A stretch of DNA of 64,000 nt from Synechococcus sp. HJ21-Hayes (GCF_024345835.1 NZ_JAGQBW010000009.1:1-64000); one strand, 5' to 3'; counted from the first letter of the stretch, positions 19,050 through 28,098 are shown. A program made the numbers and translations. Notes: a model not told the origin generated them from the sequence alone.

Positions 19050-20336
19050 ATGGCCAGGCGCTTCTCGCTTCCATTGCCCTTTCCCCGCCGGAGCACCACC
19101 GCGGCCAGCTGCCGCAGTGCCCTCTCGCAGAACGTGTCGCTGGAGGCGGCCGTGGCCGAGCTGGTGGCTGCGCTTCAGATCAAGCGCGGGGCTCCCAGCG
19201 CGGATCTAGCCCTGGTGTTCTGCTCCACCGCCTACGCCAGCGATCTGCAACGGCTGATGCCCCTGCTACGCCAGGCCATCCCGGCGCAGCACTGGATCGG
19301 CTGTGCCGGTGGCGGGGTGGTGGGCACCGACACCACCGGCCAACCCCACGAGCTGGAGCACAAGCCCGGCATCAGCGTGACCTTGCTGCAGCTGCCCGGC
19401 GCCAACCTGCAGCTGTTTCAGCTCGATGCCGGCCAACTGCCGGATCTGGATGGACCGAGCCAGCAATGGGTGGACTGGGTGGGCGCTGATCCAGAAGCCG
19501 CCACATCCATGCTGCTTTTCGTGGATCCGGGCTGCCCAGGCATCAACGATCTGATCAGTGGCCTCGACTACGCCTACCCCCAAGTGAGCAAGGTGGGTGG
19601 CATCGCCGGGCAACACAGCGCCAGCCATGGCTCCCTGTTCCTCAACGACCAGGTGCTGGACGGTGCCGTGGGCTGCCTGATCGGCGGGGCCTGGCGCATC
19701 GATCCGGTGGTAGCCCAGGGCTGCCGCCCCATCGGGCCGGTGTTCGAGGTGGAACAGGCAGATCGCAACGTGGTGCAGCGCCTCAGCTGCAAGGAGCGTG
19801 CGGGCACCCCAGTGGCCTGCCTGCAGACCATCCTCGAAACCCTCACCCCCAAGGAACGCGAGCTGGTGCGCCACTCGCTGTTTCTGGGGGTCGCCAAGAC
19901 CAACTTCCAGCTCCCCGCCAACGGCGAGCCCCCCAGCGATGCCGCCTTCCTGGTGCGCAACCTGATCGGCGTTGATCCCCGCACGGGCTCGGTGGCCGTA
20001 GGCGAACGGATGCGGGTAGGGCAGCAGGTGCAGTTCCAGTTGCGCGATGGCGACACCTCCCGCCAGGAGCAGGAGCAATTGCTCGGAGCCCAGCAACGCC
20101 AGCAACCCCAACCCCTGGCGGCGCTGCTGTTTGCCTGCCTCGGGCGCGGCGAAGGCCTCTACGGAACAGCGGATGGCGATGTGAAGGCCTGCCGCAAGTT
20201 GTTCAGCAGCGTTCCGGTGGCCGGAGCCTTCTGCAATGGCGAAATCGGGCCGGTGGCCGGGGCCACCCACCTGCACGGTTACACCGCCAGCTGGGGGTTC
20301 CTGCTGCCCAACGAGGAGCCCCAAGCCCAGCCCTAA
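19050..20336 (+). CDS. FIST domain sensory-type protein
   Basis: A soluble 428-residue protein made of the FIST N-terminal domain ([15 protein letters not shown], then [14 protein letters not shown]) and the FIST C-terminal domain (RERMRVGQ-like strand, [40 protein letters not shown]). FIST domains usually sense small ligands, suggested to be amino acids, and are linked to signalling output domains. Here no output domain is fused. The ATG at 19050 is clear. trmB starts 7 bases after the stop, and ictB and a kinase gene follow, all on the plus strand. Confidence 0.92.
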   Translation: MARRFSLPLPFPRRSTTAASCRSALSQNVSLEAAVAELVAALQIKRGAPSADLALVFCSTAYASDLQRLMPLLRQAIPAQHWIGCAGGGVVGTDTTGQPHELEHKPGISVTLLQLPGANLQLFQLDAGQLPDLDGPSQQWVDWVGADPEAATSMLLFVDPGCPGINDLISGLDYAYPQVSKVGGIAGQHSASHGSLFLNDQVLDGAVGCLIGGAWRIDPVVAQGCRPIGPVFEVEQADRNVVQRLSCKERAGTPVACLQTILETLTPKERELVRHSLFLGVAKTNFQLPANGEPPSDAAFLVRNLIGVDPRTGSVAVGERMRVGQQVQFQLRDGDTSRQEQEQLLGAQQRQQPQPLAALLFACLGRGEGLYGTADGDVKACRKLFSSVPVAGAFCNGEIGPVAGATHLHGYTASWGFLLPNEEPQAQP

Positions 20337-20343
20337 GCCCCAG

Positions 20344-21063
20344 ATGGTCCGTCAGCACGTCAATCCCCTCAGCCGCTTCTTCCAGTTGCCGTTGCGGTTG
20401 CCGCAGCCTGCGGAATTGTTCAGGGATGCCGGCCTGCCGTTGCACCTCGATATCGGCTGCGCCCGCGGCCGCTTTCTGCTGGCCATGGCCCAACAAGATT
20501 CGGCCCGGAACCACCTGGGCGTGGAGATCCGCCGACCCCTCGTGGCGGCCGCCGAGGCCGACCGCACGGCCCTCGGCCTCGGCAACCTCCACTACCTCTT
20601 CTGCAACGCCAATGTGAGCCTGCAGGACTGGCTGGCCGAGCTGCCCGCCGGCCTGCTGGAGCGGGTGTCGATCCAGTTTCCGGATCCCTGGTTCAAGAAA
20701 AAGCACCACAAGCGCCGGGTGCTGCAGCCGCAGCTGCTGCTGGCGATTGCCGCGGCCCTCGAACCGGGCCGGCAGTTGTTCCTGCAGAGCGATGTCCTGG
20801 CGGTGATCGAACCGATGGTGGCCCTGAGCGAAGCCAGTGGCTGCTTCAGCAGGCCCGCCGGCGACGCCAGGCCCTGGCGGGCTACCAACCCCCTGCCGAT
20901 GCCCACCGAGCGTGAAACCTATGTGTTGGCCCAGGGCCTACCGGTGTACCGGGTGCTCTACGAACGCAACGATGCCCCCTTACCGGCCCTGGCAGACCTG
21001 GAGCAATGGCTGGAAGACGCCGATAATCCGGCCACTGCCCCGGCCTGCGTGCCGGACGCCTGA
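20344..21063 (+). CDS. trmB: tRNA (guanine-N7-)-methyltransferase
   Basis: This enzyme makes m7G46 in tRNA variable loops from SAM. It has 239 residues from the ATG at 20344 (MVRQHVNPL). The SAM-binding motif [13 protein letters not shown] and the family signature [14 protein letters not shown] are intact. [10 protein letters not shown] is the late conserved segment. It begins 7 bases after the FIST gene. The frame runs further upstream only inside that gene. Confidence 0.96.
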   Translation: MVRQHVNPLSRFFQLPLRLPQPAELFRDAGLPLHLDIGCARGRFLLAMAQQDSARNHLGVEIRRPLVAAAEADRTALGLGNLHYLFCNANVSLQDWLAELPAGLLERVSIQFPDPWFKKKHHKRRVLQPQLLLAIAAALEPGRQLFLQSDVLAVIEPMVALSEASGCFSRPAGDARPWRATNPLPMPTERETYVLAQGLPVYRVLYERNDAPLPALADLEQWLEDADNPATAPACVPDA

Positions 21064-21090
21064 ACACGGCTCCCCCATGACGGCTCCCCC

Positions 21091-22407
21091 ATGACCCAGG
21101 CCCCTGCGCCATCCACCCCCTGGCTCCTGCGCTGGCAGGGGCTGCTGGCCCAGCGCAGCGCCGGCCCACTCACGGCACGGCTCAACCTGGTGGCCGGTGT
21201 GGTGCTCTGCGCCCTGATGGCAGGCTTGCCCCTGGTCACCCGCAGTGGCCTGACGCTGCTGATCGCCGCAGCGGGCCTGCTCTGGCTGCTGTGGGCCCTG
21301 CGCACCCCGGCCGGAGAGGTGGGGGCAATCAGCGGCTGGTTGCTGGTGATGTTAGGCGTGGCCGTGCTGGCAACAGGCTTCTCGCCGGTGCCTGTAGCGG
21401 CCTTCAAGGGATTGATGAAGTTGGTGAGCTATCTCGGGGTGTACGCCCTGATGCGCCAACTGCTGGCGGAGGCACCGATCTGGTGGGACCGCATCCTGGC
21501 GGCCCTGCTGGTGGGGGAGCTGGCCAGTGCCGTGATGGCAATCCGCCAGCTCTATGGCGACACCGGCGAGCTGGCCCGCTGGGCCGATCCCAACTCCGTG
21601 GCCGACGGCACAATTCGCGTGTATGGCCCCCTCGAGAACCCCAACCTGCTGGCGGGCTACCTGATCCCGATCCTGCCCCTGGCGCTGGTGGCCCTGCTGC
21701 GCTGGCGGGGCTGGCCCCGGCGCCTGTTCGCCGCAGCGGCCCTGATACTGGGCGCGACGGCCCTGTTCCTCACCTACAGCCGCGGGGGCTGGCTGGGCAT
21801 GGTGGCCGCCGTGGGCGCCATGGTGCTGCTGCTGGTGTTGCGCCAGACCCGCAGCTGGCCAACCCTCTGGCGCCGCCTGTTTCCGCTGCTCCTGGTGGCG
21901 ATCGCCGCTGCGGTGCTGGTGGTGGCGGTGACGCAGATCGAACCGCTGCGCATCCGCGTGATGAGCCTGGTGGCAGGCCGTCAGGACAGCTCCAACAACT
22001 TCCGCATCAACGTGTGGATGGCGGCGATCGGGATGATTCAGGACCGCCCCTGGATCGGCATCGGGCCCGGCAACAGTGCCTTCAACCTGATCTATCCGCT
22101 TTACCAGCAGCCCAAGTTCAATGCCCTGAGCGCCTACTCGGTGCCCCTCGAGCTGCTGGTGGAGGGCGGAGTGCCGGGGCTGGTGGCGGGCCTGGGCCTG
22201 CTGCTGGCCAGCGTGCGCACCGCCCTGGTGCAGCTCAAGGGCGAGGCGGCCTTCGCCCTACCCGCCCTGGCCGCCCTGGCGGCCATCGCCGGGCTCTGCG
22301 TGCAGGGCGCCACCGACACCATCTTCTTCCGCCCGGAAGTGCAGATGACCGGCTGGTTCTGCCTGGCCACCCTGGCCGTGAGCAGCAGCACCCACCCCGA
22401 CGCCTGA
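21091..22407 (+). CDS. ictB: IctB-family membrane protein (O-antigen ligase-like)
   Basis: A membrane protein of 438 residues with 10 or more hydrophobic helices. It matches the cyanobacterial IctB family, once proposed as a bicarbonate transporter and containing a Wzy/O-antigen-ligase-type domain. Conserved segments are GPLENPNLLAGYLIPILPL, FLTYSRGGWLGM and the large periplasmic loop with WIGIGPGNSAFN. The actual activity is not settled in the literature. It starts 28 bases after trmB, and its stop overlaps the kinase start by one base (TGATG). Confidence 0.9.
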   Translation: MTQAPAPSTPWLLRWQGLLAQRSAGPLTARLNLVAGVVLCALMAGLPLVTRSGLTLLIAAAGLLWLLWALRTPAGEVGAISGWLLVMLGVAVLATGFSPVPVAAFKGLMKLVSYLGVYALMRQLLAEAPIWWDRILAALLVGELASAVMAIRQLYGDTGELARWADPNSVADGTIRVYGPLENPNLLAGYLIPILPLALVALLRWRGWPRRLFAAAALILGATALFLTYSRGGWLGMVAAVGAMVLLLVLRQTRSWPTLWRRLFPLLLVAIAAAVLVVAVTQIEPLRIRVMSLVAGRQDSSNNFRINVWMAAIGMIQDRPWIGIGPGNSAFNLIYPLYQQPKFNALSAYSVPLELLVEGGVPGLVAGLGLLLASVRTALVQLKGEAAFALPALAALAAIAGLCVQGATDTIFFRPEVQMTGWFCLATLAVSSSTHPDA

Positions 22408-23357
22408 TGCAGCTGATCGCGGGCTTTGATGCCGGCCAAACCCACACCACCTGCCGGCTGGCCCTGGTGGATAGCAACGGCACCATCCAGCCGCTGGGCG
22501 AGGGCCAGGGCAGTGGCGTGAGCCACCTGGCTGCCGCCGCTGGAGAGGCGCGCTTTCAGTCCGCGCTCAGCAGCAGCCTGGCGGCGGCGCGCACCACGGC
22601 ACCGGCGGCCTGGGCCGATGCCCCCCTGGCCACCAGTGCGGTGGGCGCCAGTGGCATGGAGGCCGGCAGCGCCGTACAAGCCCGCGGCCTGGAATTGGCC
22701 TCTGTGGCCCTCGGGCTGCCTGCGGGCGCGGTAGCCGTGACCGGCGATGAACACACGGCCCTGCGCGGGGCATTCCCGCAAGGCGAGGGGATCCTGCTGA
22801 TCAGTGGCACCGGCTGCATCTGCCTGGGCCAGAACGCCCAGGGGGCCCAGCACCGTTGTGGGGGCTGGGGCTGGCTCCTGGATGGGGCGGGCTCGGCCAT
22901 GGATATCGGCCGGGATGGCCTGGCCCTGAGCGTGCAGATGGCGGATGGTCGTCTGCCGGAAACAGCCCTGCGCACCGCCCTCTGGGCCGCCCTCGGCGCC
23001 GACACGGCCCAGCAGGTGAAGGCCAGGGTGGTGGAGCCCGATTTCGGTGCCGCGGGATTCGCCCGTCTGGCGCCGGTGCTGGATCAGCTGGCGGCGGCCG
23101 GCGATCCCCACAGCCAGGCCGTGCTGCAGCACTCCGCCGCGGCCCTGGCCGGCCTGGTGCAAGGGGTGGCCAAGCATCTGACCATGGACCAGCCCGCCGT
23201 GTGCGGGGTGGGTGGAGCACTCCGCCACCTGGTGCAGCTGCGCAGCCGCTTTGCGGCCGCGTTGAACCAGGTACTGCCAGGCGCCACCAGGGTGGAGCCC
23301 CAGGGGGATGCCACCCACGGCGCCCTGTTGCTGGCTGCCGACCTCAGGCTGCGTTGA
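22407..23357 (+). CDS. BadF/BadG/BcrA/BcrD-type ATPase, probable N-acetylglucosamine kinase
   Basis: A 316-residue protein of the actin-like ATPase fold. The N-terminal phosphate loop GFDAGQTHTTCRLA (5-18), the GSGVSH element, LISGTGCICLG (phosphate 2) and GWGWLLDGAGSAMDIG match GlcNAc-kinase-like members of this family. None of the Cys pairs that hold the iron-sulfur cluster of benzoyl-CoA reductase activators is seen, so a sugar kinase is more likely. The start overlaps ictB by one base. The last 14 bases overlap convergent glmM, an amino-sugar enzyme. Confidence 0.87.
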   Translation: MQLIAGFDAGQTHTTCRLALVDSNGTIQPLGEGQGSGVSHLAAAAGEARFQSALSSSLAAARTTAPAAWADAPLATSAVGASGMEAGSAVQARGLELASVALGLPAGAVAVTGDEHTALRGAFPQGEGILLISGTGCICLGQNAQGAQHRCGGWGWLLDGAGSAMDIGRDGLALSVQMADGRLPETALRTALWAALGADTAQQVKARVVEPDFGAAGFARLAPVLDQLAAAGDPHSQAVLQHSAAALAGLVQGVAKHLTMDQPAVCGVGGALRHLVQLRSRFAAALNQVLPGATRVEPQGDATHGALLLAADLRLR

Positions 23358-24735
23358 GGTGTTGATCCGCGAGGGCGGCCAGGTGCCCGCTCCAGTGGTC
23401 CACATCGCCCTGATCCGCCGCCTCCACCATCACGCGCAGCAACGGCTCGGTGCCACTGGCCCGCACCAGAACCCGCCCGCTACCGGCCATGGCCGCTTCC
23501 GCTGCGGTCACCGCCGCCCTGAGGGGCTCACACACCTCCCAACCGGTGCGGCGGCCACGATCCGGCACGGTCACGTTCACGAGTTTCTGGGGATAGGGCT
23601 GGAAGCTGCCGTCCATCCAGTCCGCCAGGGAGCCCCCCTGGGCCTGGATCAAGGTGGCCACCTGCAGGGCCGTGAGCAGGCCATCGCCGCTCATGCCGTG
23701 CTGCGCCGAGAGGATGTGACCCGACTGCTCACCCCCCAGGCCAGCCCCCAGCTCTTCCATCGCCGCGTGCACGTATTGGTCGCCCACCGCGGTGCGCTCC
23801 AGCAGGCCGCCCCTGGCCTGCCAGGCCCGTTCAAATCCCAGATTGCTCATGACCGTGGCCACGATGCGGTTGGCTGGCAGCTGGCCGCCGGCCATCAGGG
23901 CCTGGCCCCATAAGTAGAGGATCTGATCGCCATCCACCACCCGGCCCTGGCCGTCAACAGCGAGCATGCGGTCGGCGTCGCCGTCGAAGCCAAAGCCCAT
24001 GGCCGCACCCCGCTCCAGGACGGCAGCCCGCAGGGCCTCCAGATGGGTGCTGCCACAGCCCTGATTGATGCGGCGGCCGTCCGGGCTGCCGTGCAACACG
24101 GTGAGGTCGGCACCGAGCTCACGGAACACCGCCTCGCCGCAGCTGGTGGCCGAGCCCCAGCACAGGTCGAGCACGATCCGGCAACCATCGAGGCGGGCGC
24201 TGCCCACGCTGTCCAGCAGCGACTGGCTGTAGGCCTCCAGAAGATCCGGACGGGCCACGAGCCGGCCGTTGGCCACAAAACCGGCGGCCGCATCACTCTG
24301 GCCATGGAGACCGGCCTCAATCGCCGCCTGCTGCTCCCTGCCGAGCTTGGCGCCACAGGCCCCGAACACCTTGATGCCGTTGTCGTGGGGCGGGTTATGG
24401 CTGGCGGACACCATCAGGCCGCCACTGGCCCCGAGCCGGCGGATAGCGCCCGGCACGGCCGGTGTGGGGCAGAGGCCGATATCCAACACCTCGCGACCAG
24501 AGGCGGTGAGCCCTGCCGCCAGGGCCGCCACCAGCATCGGCCCACTGCTGCGCGAGTCCATGCCCAGCACGATCGGGCCACCATCGGGCAACACCCGCCC
24601 GCACCAGTAGCCCAGCTGCAGCGCCAACGCCGGCGTGATCAGCTGTCCCACGCGGCCGCGGATGCCGTCGGTGCCGAATCCCGCCACCCCAGGCGCGAGG
24701 GGCTCACCGAGCGGAAAGCGGGCCAACTCCGCCAT
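23344..24735 (-). CDS. glmM: Phosphoglucosamine mutase
   Basis: This enzyme turns glucosamine-6-phosphate into glucosamine-1-phosphate for UDP-GlcNAc and cell-wall synthesis. It has 463 residues. The active phosphoserine loop is SASHNPPHDNG (Ser112), the metal site is GFDGDADRML, the sugar-binding loop is GGEQSGH, and the phosphate site is RASGTEPLLRV. The FGTDGIRG start region supports GlmM over general phosphomannomutase. The ATG at 24735 is clear. The 3' end overlaps the convergent kinase gene by 14 bases. Confidence 0.96.
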   Translation of the reverse strand: MAELARFPLGEPLAPGVAGFGTDGIRGRVGQLITPALALQLGYWCGRVLPDGGPIVLGMDSRSSGPMLVAALAAGLTASGREVLDIGLCPTPAVPGAIRRLGASGGLMVSASHNPPHDNGIKVFGACGAKLGREQQAAIEAGLHGQSDAAAGFVANGRLVARPDLLEAYSQSLLDSVGSARLDGCRIVLDLCWGSATSCGEAVFRELGADLTVLHGSPDGRRINQGCGSTHLEALRAAVLERGAAMGFGFDGDADRMLAVDGQGRVVDGDQILYLWGQALMAGGQLPANRIVATVMSNLGFERAWQARGGLLERTAVGDQYVHAAMEELGAGLGGEQSGHILSAQHGMSGDGLLTALQVATLIQAQGGSLADWMDGSFQPYPQKLVNVTVPDRGRRTGWEVCEPLRAAVTAAEAAMAGSGRVLVRASGTEPLLRVMVEAADQGDVDHWSGHLAALADQHLNAA

Positions 24736-24787
24736 GGCGCAGCACCGTTACAGATTGGGGCAGGCTACGGCCTGTTCTCTGGTCTGC

Positions 24788-25003
24788 TCAGCGCCAGCGG
24801 CGCGGCCAGCAGCTCCAACGCAAGAGCTCCCACACCGCCCACAACATCAGCAGCCCCACCAGCCAGCCAGGCAAGAGCGACACCGGCCACCAGGGGCGCA
24901 GGAACATCACCAGACCAGCCGCCGCCAGCACCTGCAGGGCCCGGCGCCGCTGGCTCCAGCCCGGCAGCGTGCGGAGGAGCGGCGGCAGCGGTGGAAGACC
25001 CAT
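24788..25003 (-). CDS. Small membrane protein (71 aa), unknown function
   Basis: A 71-residue protein from the ATG at 25003 (MGLPPLPPLLRTLPGW). A basic segment (SQRRRALQ) precedes two hydrophobic helices (VLAAAGLVMFL and LLPGWLVGLLMLWAVWELL), and the C-terminus is basic (RWSCWPRRWR). It lies 52 bases upstream of glmM on the same strand. It may be co-transcribed with glmM and is divergent from the lytic transglycosylase. Coding evidence is moderate: size, composition and position. Confidence 0.6.
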   Translation of the reverse strand: MGLPPLPPLLRTLPGWSQRRRALQVLAAAGLVMFLRPWWPVSLLPGWLVGLLMLWAVWELLRWSCWPRRWR

Positions 25004-25051
25004 GACCCACGACGCAGATCTCCCCAGAATGCCAACACCTGCCCGGCCCCC

Positions 25052-27070
25052 TTGCCACAGCCGCATCCAGCCCAGCCCAGCCCGGCGCACCTGGGCGGCC
25101 TGCTGATCGGCCTTGTCTGCCTTGGCAGCGGCATCGCCCTGGCGGCCGGCCGCCAGGCCCTGCTGCAGCTGGTGCCCGCGCCCACACCGGTCGCCAGCCA
25201 GGCCAACCTCGAGCGCACCCGTCACTGGAGTGTGGACCCCAGCCACCGGCGCGATGCAGCCCTACTGCTAAGTAGCCAGACCAGCCCAACGCCAAACCAG
25301 ACGCTGCGCTTGCTGCGGGGCCAGGGCTGGGGCCAAGACCCTCTGGCCGCCGTGGCCCTGAAGCAGTCGGCCCTGGCGGCGGAGGCCACAGGCCAGCCCA
25401 ACCAGGCCAGCCGCCTGTGGCGGCAACTGCTGGAGCGTTTCCCCCAGCAGCCCGCCAGTGCCGATGCGCTCTACGCCCTCGGCCGCAACACCCCCCGCCT
25501 GCGGCAGCAGCTGCTGGCCCGCTTCCCCGCCCATCCCGCCGCCCTGGCGGCCGCAGTGGAGAGCCAAGCGGCCCTGCACCTGGCCCGCTGGGGCGCGCGC
25601 TGGCCCGGTGCCGAACCCCTGCTGCGGCAGGCCTGCCGCCAAACCAAGCCCCCCCTCCGGCCAGGGGAACGGCAAGCCCTGAGCGGCTCCCTGGCGCAGC
25701 TCGGCGATGGCCAGGCCGCACGCCAGTGCCTCGGCTCCACGCCGCCCACGGCGGCGCTGCAGCTGCTGCTGGCCCAAGCCCTGCTCAAGGGCAACGCCAA
25801 CGACCAGGCCACAGCCGATGCCGCCCTGCTGGAGCTCACGCGCCGCTGGCCAGCGAGCCCGGAAGCCCGGGAGGCCACGGCCCTACTGGCGCAGCAGCCG
25901 GGCCCAGTGGCCCTGGCGCGCCTCAGCCAGTTACCGGCGGCCCTGCAGGACACCGCAGCTGTACAGGCCCGGCTAGCCCTCGAAGGCCAGCGCCCCTGGC
26001 AAGCGGTGCTGCAGCGCTGGCCCACGGACCCCGCCAGCTGGGATCTGCAGTGGGACCTGGCCCGGGAAGCCCTGCTCAAGCGGCAATGGAGCCAGGCCGC
26101 CACGATCCTGGCCAGTCTGAACGTCAAGCAGCTGCCCGCACCCCTGGCAGCGCGCCAGCTGTTCTGGCAGGGCTACAGCGCCGAGGCCCTCGGTCAGCGC
26201 AGCGCCGCGGAGTGGTTCTGGCGACGGCTGCAGCAGGTGTCGCCAGCCGGCTACTACGGCTGGCGGGGGGGGGTGCGCCTCGGCCAGCATTCAGGATTGG
26301 ATCCCCGCAATACCCCCTCGCCGTCCGGGGCGGGCAACCAGGCCCTGGCCTGGCAGCCGCTGGCCAGCGGCGATGCCGAACTGGATGCGCTGTGGCGGGT
26401 GGGCCAGTCCCTGGAGGCCTGGGAAACCTGGCGCCATCGCCAGGGCGGCAGGGCGCCGCAGGGGGGAGAGCAACTGCTGCTGGAAGGCCGTTTGCGCACG
26501 GGGGTCGGCGACGACTGGACCGGCCTCGGCCAACTGGAACTGGCCAACCTGCGCCTCCCCCAGGCCAGCTGCGCCGTGCAGTGGCAACGGGAGCAGCAGC
26601 TGCACCCCCGCCGCTACAGCGACACGTTCGAGCAGGCGGCCAACGACGCGGCGATCGATCCAGCCCTGCTGCTGGGCGTGGCCAAGCAGGAATCCCGCTT
26701 CAGTGCGGGCGTGGCCTCACCGGCCGGCGCCGTGGGGCTGTTGCAACTGATGCCGGCCACCGCCAGCGAACTGGCAGGAGAACCCCTGGACGCCGCAGCC
26801 CTGCGGGAACCCCGGCGCAACGCCCGGCTCGGAGCCCTCTACCTGCGCCAACTGCTCGACCAGTGGCAGGGCAACAGCTTCCTAGCCATCGCCAGCTACA
26901 ACGCCGGGCCGGGCGCCGTGCAGAGCTGGCTGGGCAGCGACAAGCCCAACCCGCTAACCGAGCCGGAACTCTGGACGGAGGCCATCCCCTACCCAGAAAC
27001 CAGGCTGTACACCAAAAAAGTGCTGGGCAACCTCTGGACTTACCGCCGCCTGCAACAACCCGGCTGCTGA
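25052..27070 (+). CDS. Soluble lytic murein transglycosylase (Slt type)
   Basis: An enzyme that cuts peptidoglycan glycan strands with formation of anhydro-muramic ends. It has about 672 residues. An N-terminal membrane anchor or signal (GGLLIGLVCLGSGIALAAG) is followed by a long alpha-superhelical domain rich in Ala/Leu/Gln. The C-terminal catalytic domain has the Glu in GVAKQESRFSAGVASPAGAV, then GLLQLMP, SYNAGPGAVQSW and a final Tyr-rich YTKKVLGN. No in-frame ATG is near; TTG at 25052 is the best guess and the start is uncertain. It is divergent from the small membrane gene. Confidence 0.88.
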   Translation: MPQPHPAQPSPAHLGGLLIGLVCLGSGIALAAGRQALLQLVPAPTPVASQANLERTRHWSVDPSHRRDAALLLSSQTSPTPNQTLRLLRGQGWGQDPLAAVALKQSALAAEATGQPNQASRLWRQLLERFPQQPASADALYALGRNTPRLRQQLLARFPAHPAALAAAVESQAALHLARWGARWPGAEPLLRQACRQTKPPLRPGERQALSGSLAQLGDGQAARQCLGSTPPTAALQLLLAQALLKGNANDQATADAALLELTRRWPASPEAREATALLAQQPGPVALARLSQLPAALQDTAAVQARLALEGQRPWQAVLQRWPTDPASWDLQWDLAREALLKRQWSQAATILASLNVKQLPAPLAARQLFWQGYSAEALGQRSAAEWFWRRLQQVSPAGYYGWRGGVRLGQHSGLDPRNTPSPSGAGNQALAWQPLASGDAELDALWRVGQSLEAWETWRHRQGGRAPQGGEQLLLEGRLRTGVGDDWTGLGQLELANLRLPQASCAVQWQREQQLHPRRYSDTFEQAANDAAIDPALLLGVAKQESRFSAGVASPAGAVGLLQLMPATASELAGEPLDAAALREPRRNARLGALYLRQLLDQWQGNSFLAIASYNAGPGAVQSWLGSDKPNPLTEPELWTEAIPYPETRLYTKKVLGNLWTYRRLQQPGC

Positions 27071-27074
27071 AGCG

Positions 27075-27620
27075 TCATTGGCCGCCACCCGAGCGCAGGT
27101 ATGGATCCAGGCGGCCCTGCATCAGGTGATCCACGCCGCTGTGCAGCCCATGGCCCAGCCAGATGCCGCACAGCACCACCAGGCTCAAGCACGCCAGCAT
27201 CACCAGCGGCGGCGGCACGATCCGCAGGCGGGTGAGGTCGAGCCGGGCCAACAGCACCGCAGCGGCCAGCACCAGGATCTCGGTGAACACGCTGAGATGC
27301 AGCAGGTAGAGGCCACCGGTGATCACCGCCAGCAGCGTCACCACCAGGGTCAGGGCCTTACTCGCCGACATCAACTGCGACAACTCCCGCAGCAGCAAGT
27401 CGGGCATGGTGCAGACCAGCACCACTAGGAAGGCCTGCAGGCACTGCAGCGGCCAAAACATCTGACCCACCAACCCGAACTGGGACGCCGCTTGCGACGA
27501 ATCCGGCACCACCTGGGTGAGTTCAGCCCAGTGCAGCCCCATGTAGAGGCTCACCAGCAGCAGCACCAACAACATCGGTGCCCTCAGGGGCAACAACAGG
27601 AGCTCGAGAACGGCTTTCAC
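27075..27620 (-). CDS. Membrane protein of unknown function coupled to NIL-ferredoxin
   Basis: A 181-residue integral membrane protein with about five helices (first about 14-28, then roughly 50-70, 88-105, 110-128, 137-157). Loops carry LHWAELTQVVPDSSQAASQFG and MPDLLLRELSQLMSASKAL. No family is recognised. The start is GTG at 27620 and overlaps the upstream ferredoxin stop by four bases (GTGA), which points to translational coupling. The C-terminus is soluble and slightly basic. It is convergent with the lytic transglycosylase, 4 bases apart. Confidence 0.75.
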   Translation of the reverse strand: MKAVLELLLLPLRAPMLLVLLLVSLYMGLHWAELTQVVPDSSQAASQFGLVGQMFWPLQCLQAFLVVLVCTMPDLLLRELSQLMSASKALTLVVTLLAVITGGLYLLHLSVFTEILVLAAAVLLARLDLTRLRIVPPPLVMLACLSLVVLCGIWLGHGLHSGVDHLMQGRLDPYLRSGGGQ

Positions 27621-28066
27621 GAGTTCAACGGCACAGGCTGATCCAACACCAGGGCAATCGCCTCAAACGGGCACGACGGGATGCATTGTTCGCACACCAG
27701 GCAGCGTTGCGCGTCAAAGTGCAACTGCCAAGTGGGTGTGGCGCTGGTCAACGCACCACTGGGGCACACGCTGGTGCACAGGCCGCAGTCCACACAGCGT
27801 TCGCGATCGATCTGAATCTCCCCCGGCGCCCGGTTCAGCCCCAGGCCCTGGCTCTCGAGCCACTGCTCGGCGGCGGCGAGATCATCGATGTCGCCGGAGA
27901 GCTCCACCACCATGGTGCCGCTCTGGTTGGGGGCGATCTGGGCCCTGAGGATCTTGGCGGCGATGTCGAACTCCACCGCCAGCCGATAGGTGATCGGCTG
28001 ATGCACCGCCTCGCGGGGGAAATGCAAGGTGATGCGGCGCTTCACGCTCCAGCGTCCTCCGGACAT
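27617..28066 (-). CDS. NIL domain ferredoxin with two [4Fe-4S] motifs
   Basis: A 149-residue soluble protein from the ATG at 28066 (MSGGRWSVKRR). The first 75 residues form a NIL domain (ITLHFPREAVHQPITYRLA, then a GTMVVELSG strand), named after the ligand-binding end of methionine ABC ATPases. The rest is a bacterial-type double-cluster ferredoxin: CVDCGLCTSVCP and CLVCEQCIPSCP, both complete CxxCxxCxxxCP motifs. In methanogens a NIL-ferredoxin works with a DUF39 protein in homocysteine synthesis. No DUF39 gene is nearby. It is coupled to the downstream membrane gene and divergent from a thioredoxin gene. Confidence 0.92.
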   Translation of the reverse strand: MSGGRWSVKRRITLHFPREAVHQPITYRLAVEFDIAAKILRAQIAPNQSGTMVVELSGDIDDLAAAEQWLESQGLGLNRAPGEIQIDRERCVDCGLCTSVCPSGALTSATPTWQLHFDAQRCLVCEQCIPSCPFEAIALVLDQPVPLNS

Positions 28067-28076
28067 GAGCGTAGCG

Positions 28077-28098
28077 ACTCTGCCAAAACTGGCAGAGT
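28077..28098. promoter_or_regulatory. Perfect inverted repeat between divergent genes
   Basis: ACTCTGCCA-AAAC-TGGCAGAGT, 9-bp arms with a 4-base centre, lies in the 78-base gap between the NIL-ferredoxin (start 28066) and the thioredoxin (start 28145). The position fits an operator for one or both promoters. There is no T run, so a terminator is unlikely. The regulator is unknown. Confidence 0.6.

Noticed and set aside
21291-22406. Long upstream extension of the BadF-type kinase frame through ictB
   Set aside because: The extension runs in a different frame of ictB and has shadow-like composition. The ATG at 22407 gives the family N-terminus.
25417-27129. A 570-codon frame shifted against the lytic transglycosylase
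   Set aside because: Low-complexity Gly/Ala/Arg product. The overlapping frame has clear Slt motifs and is the real gene.
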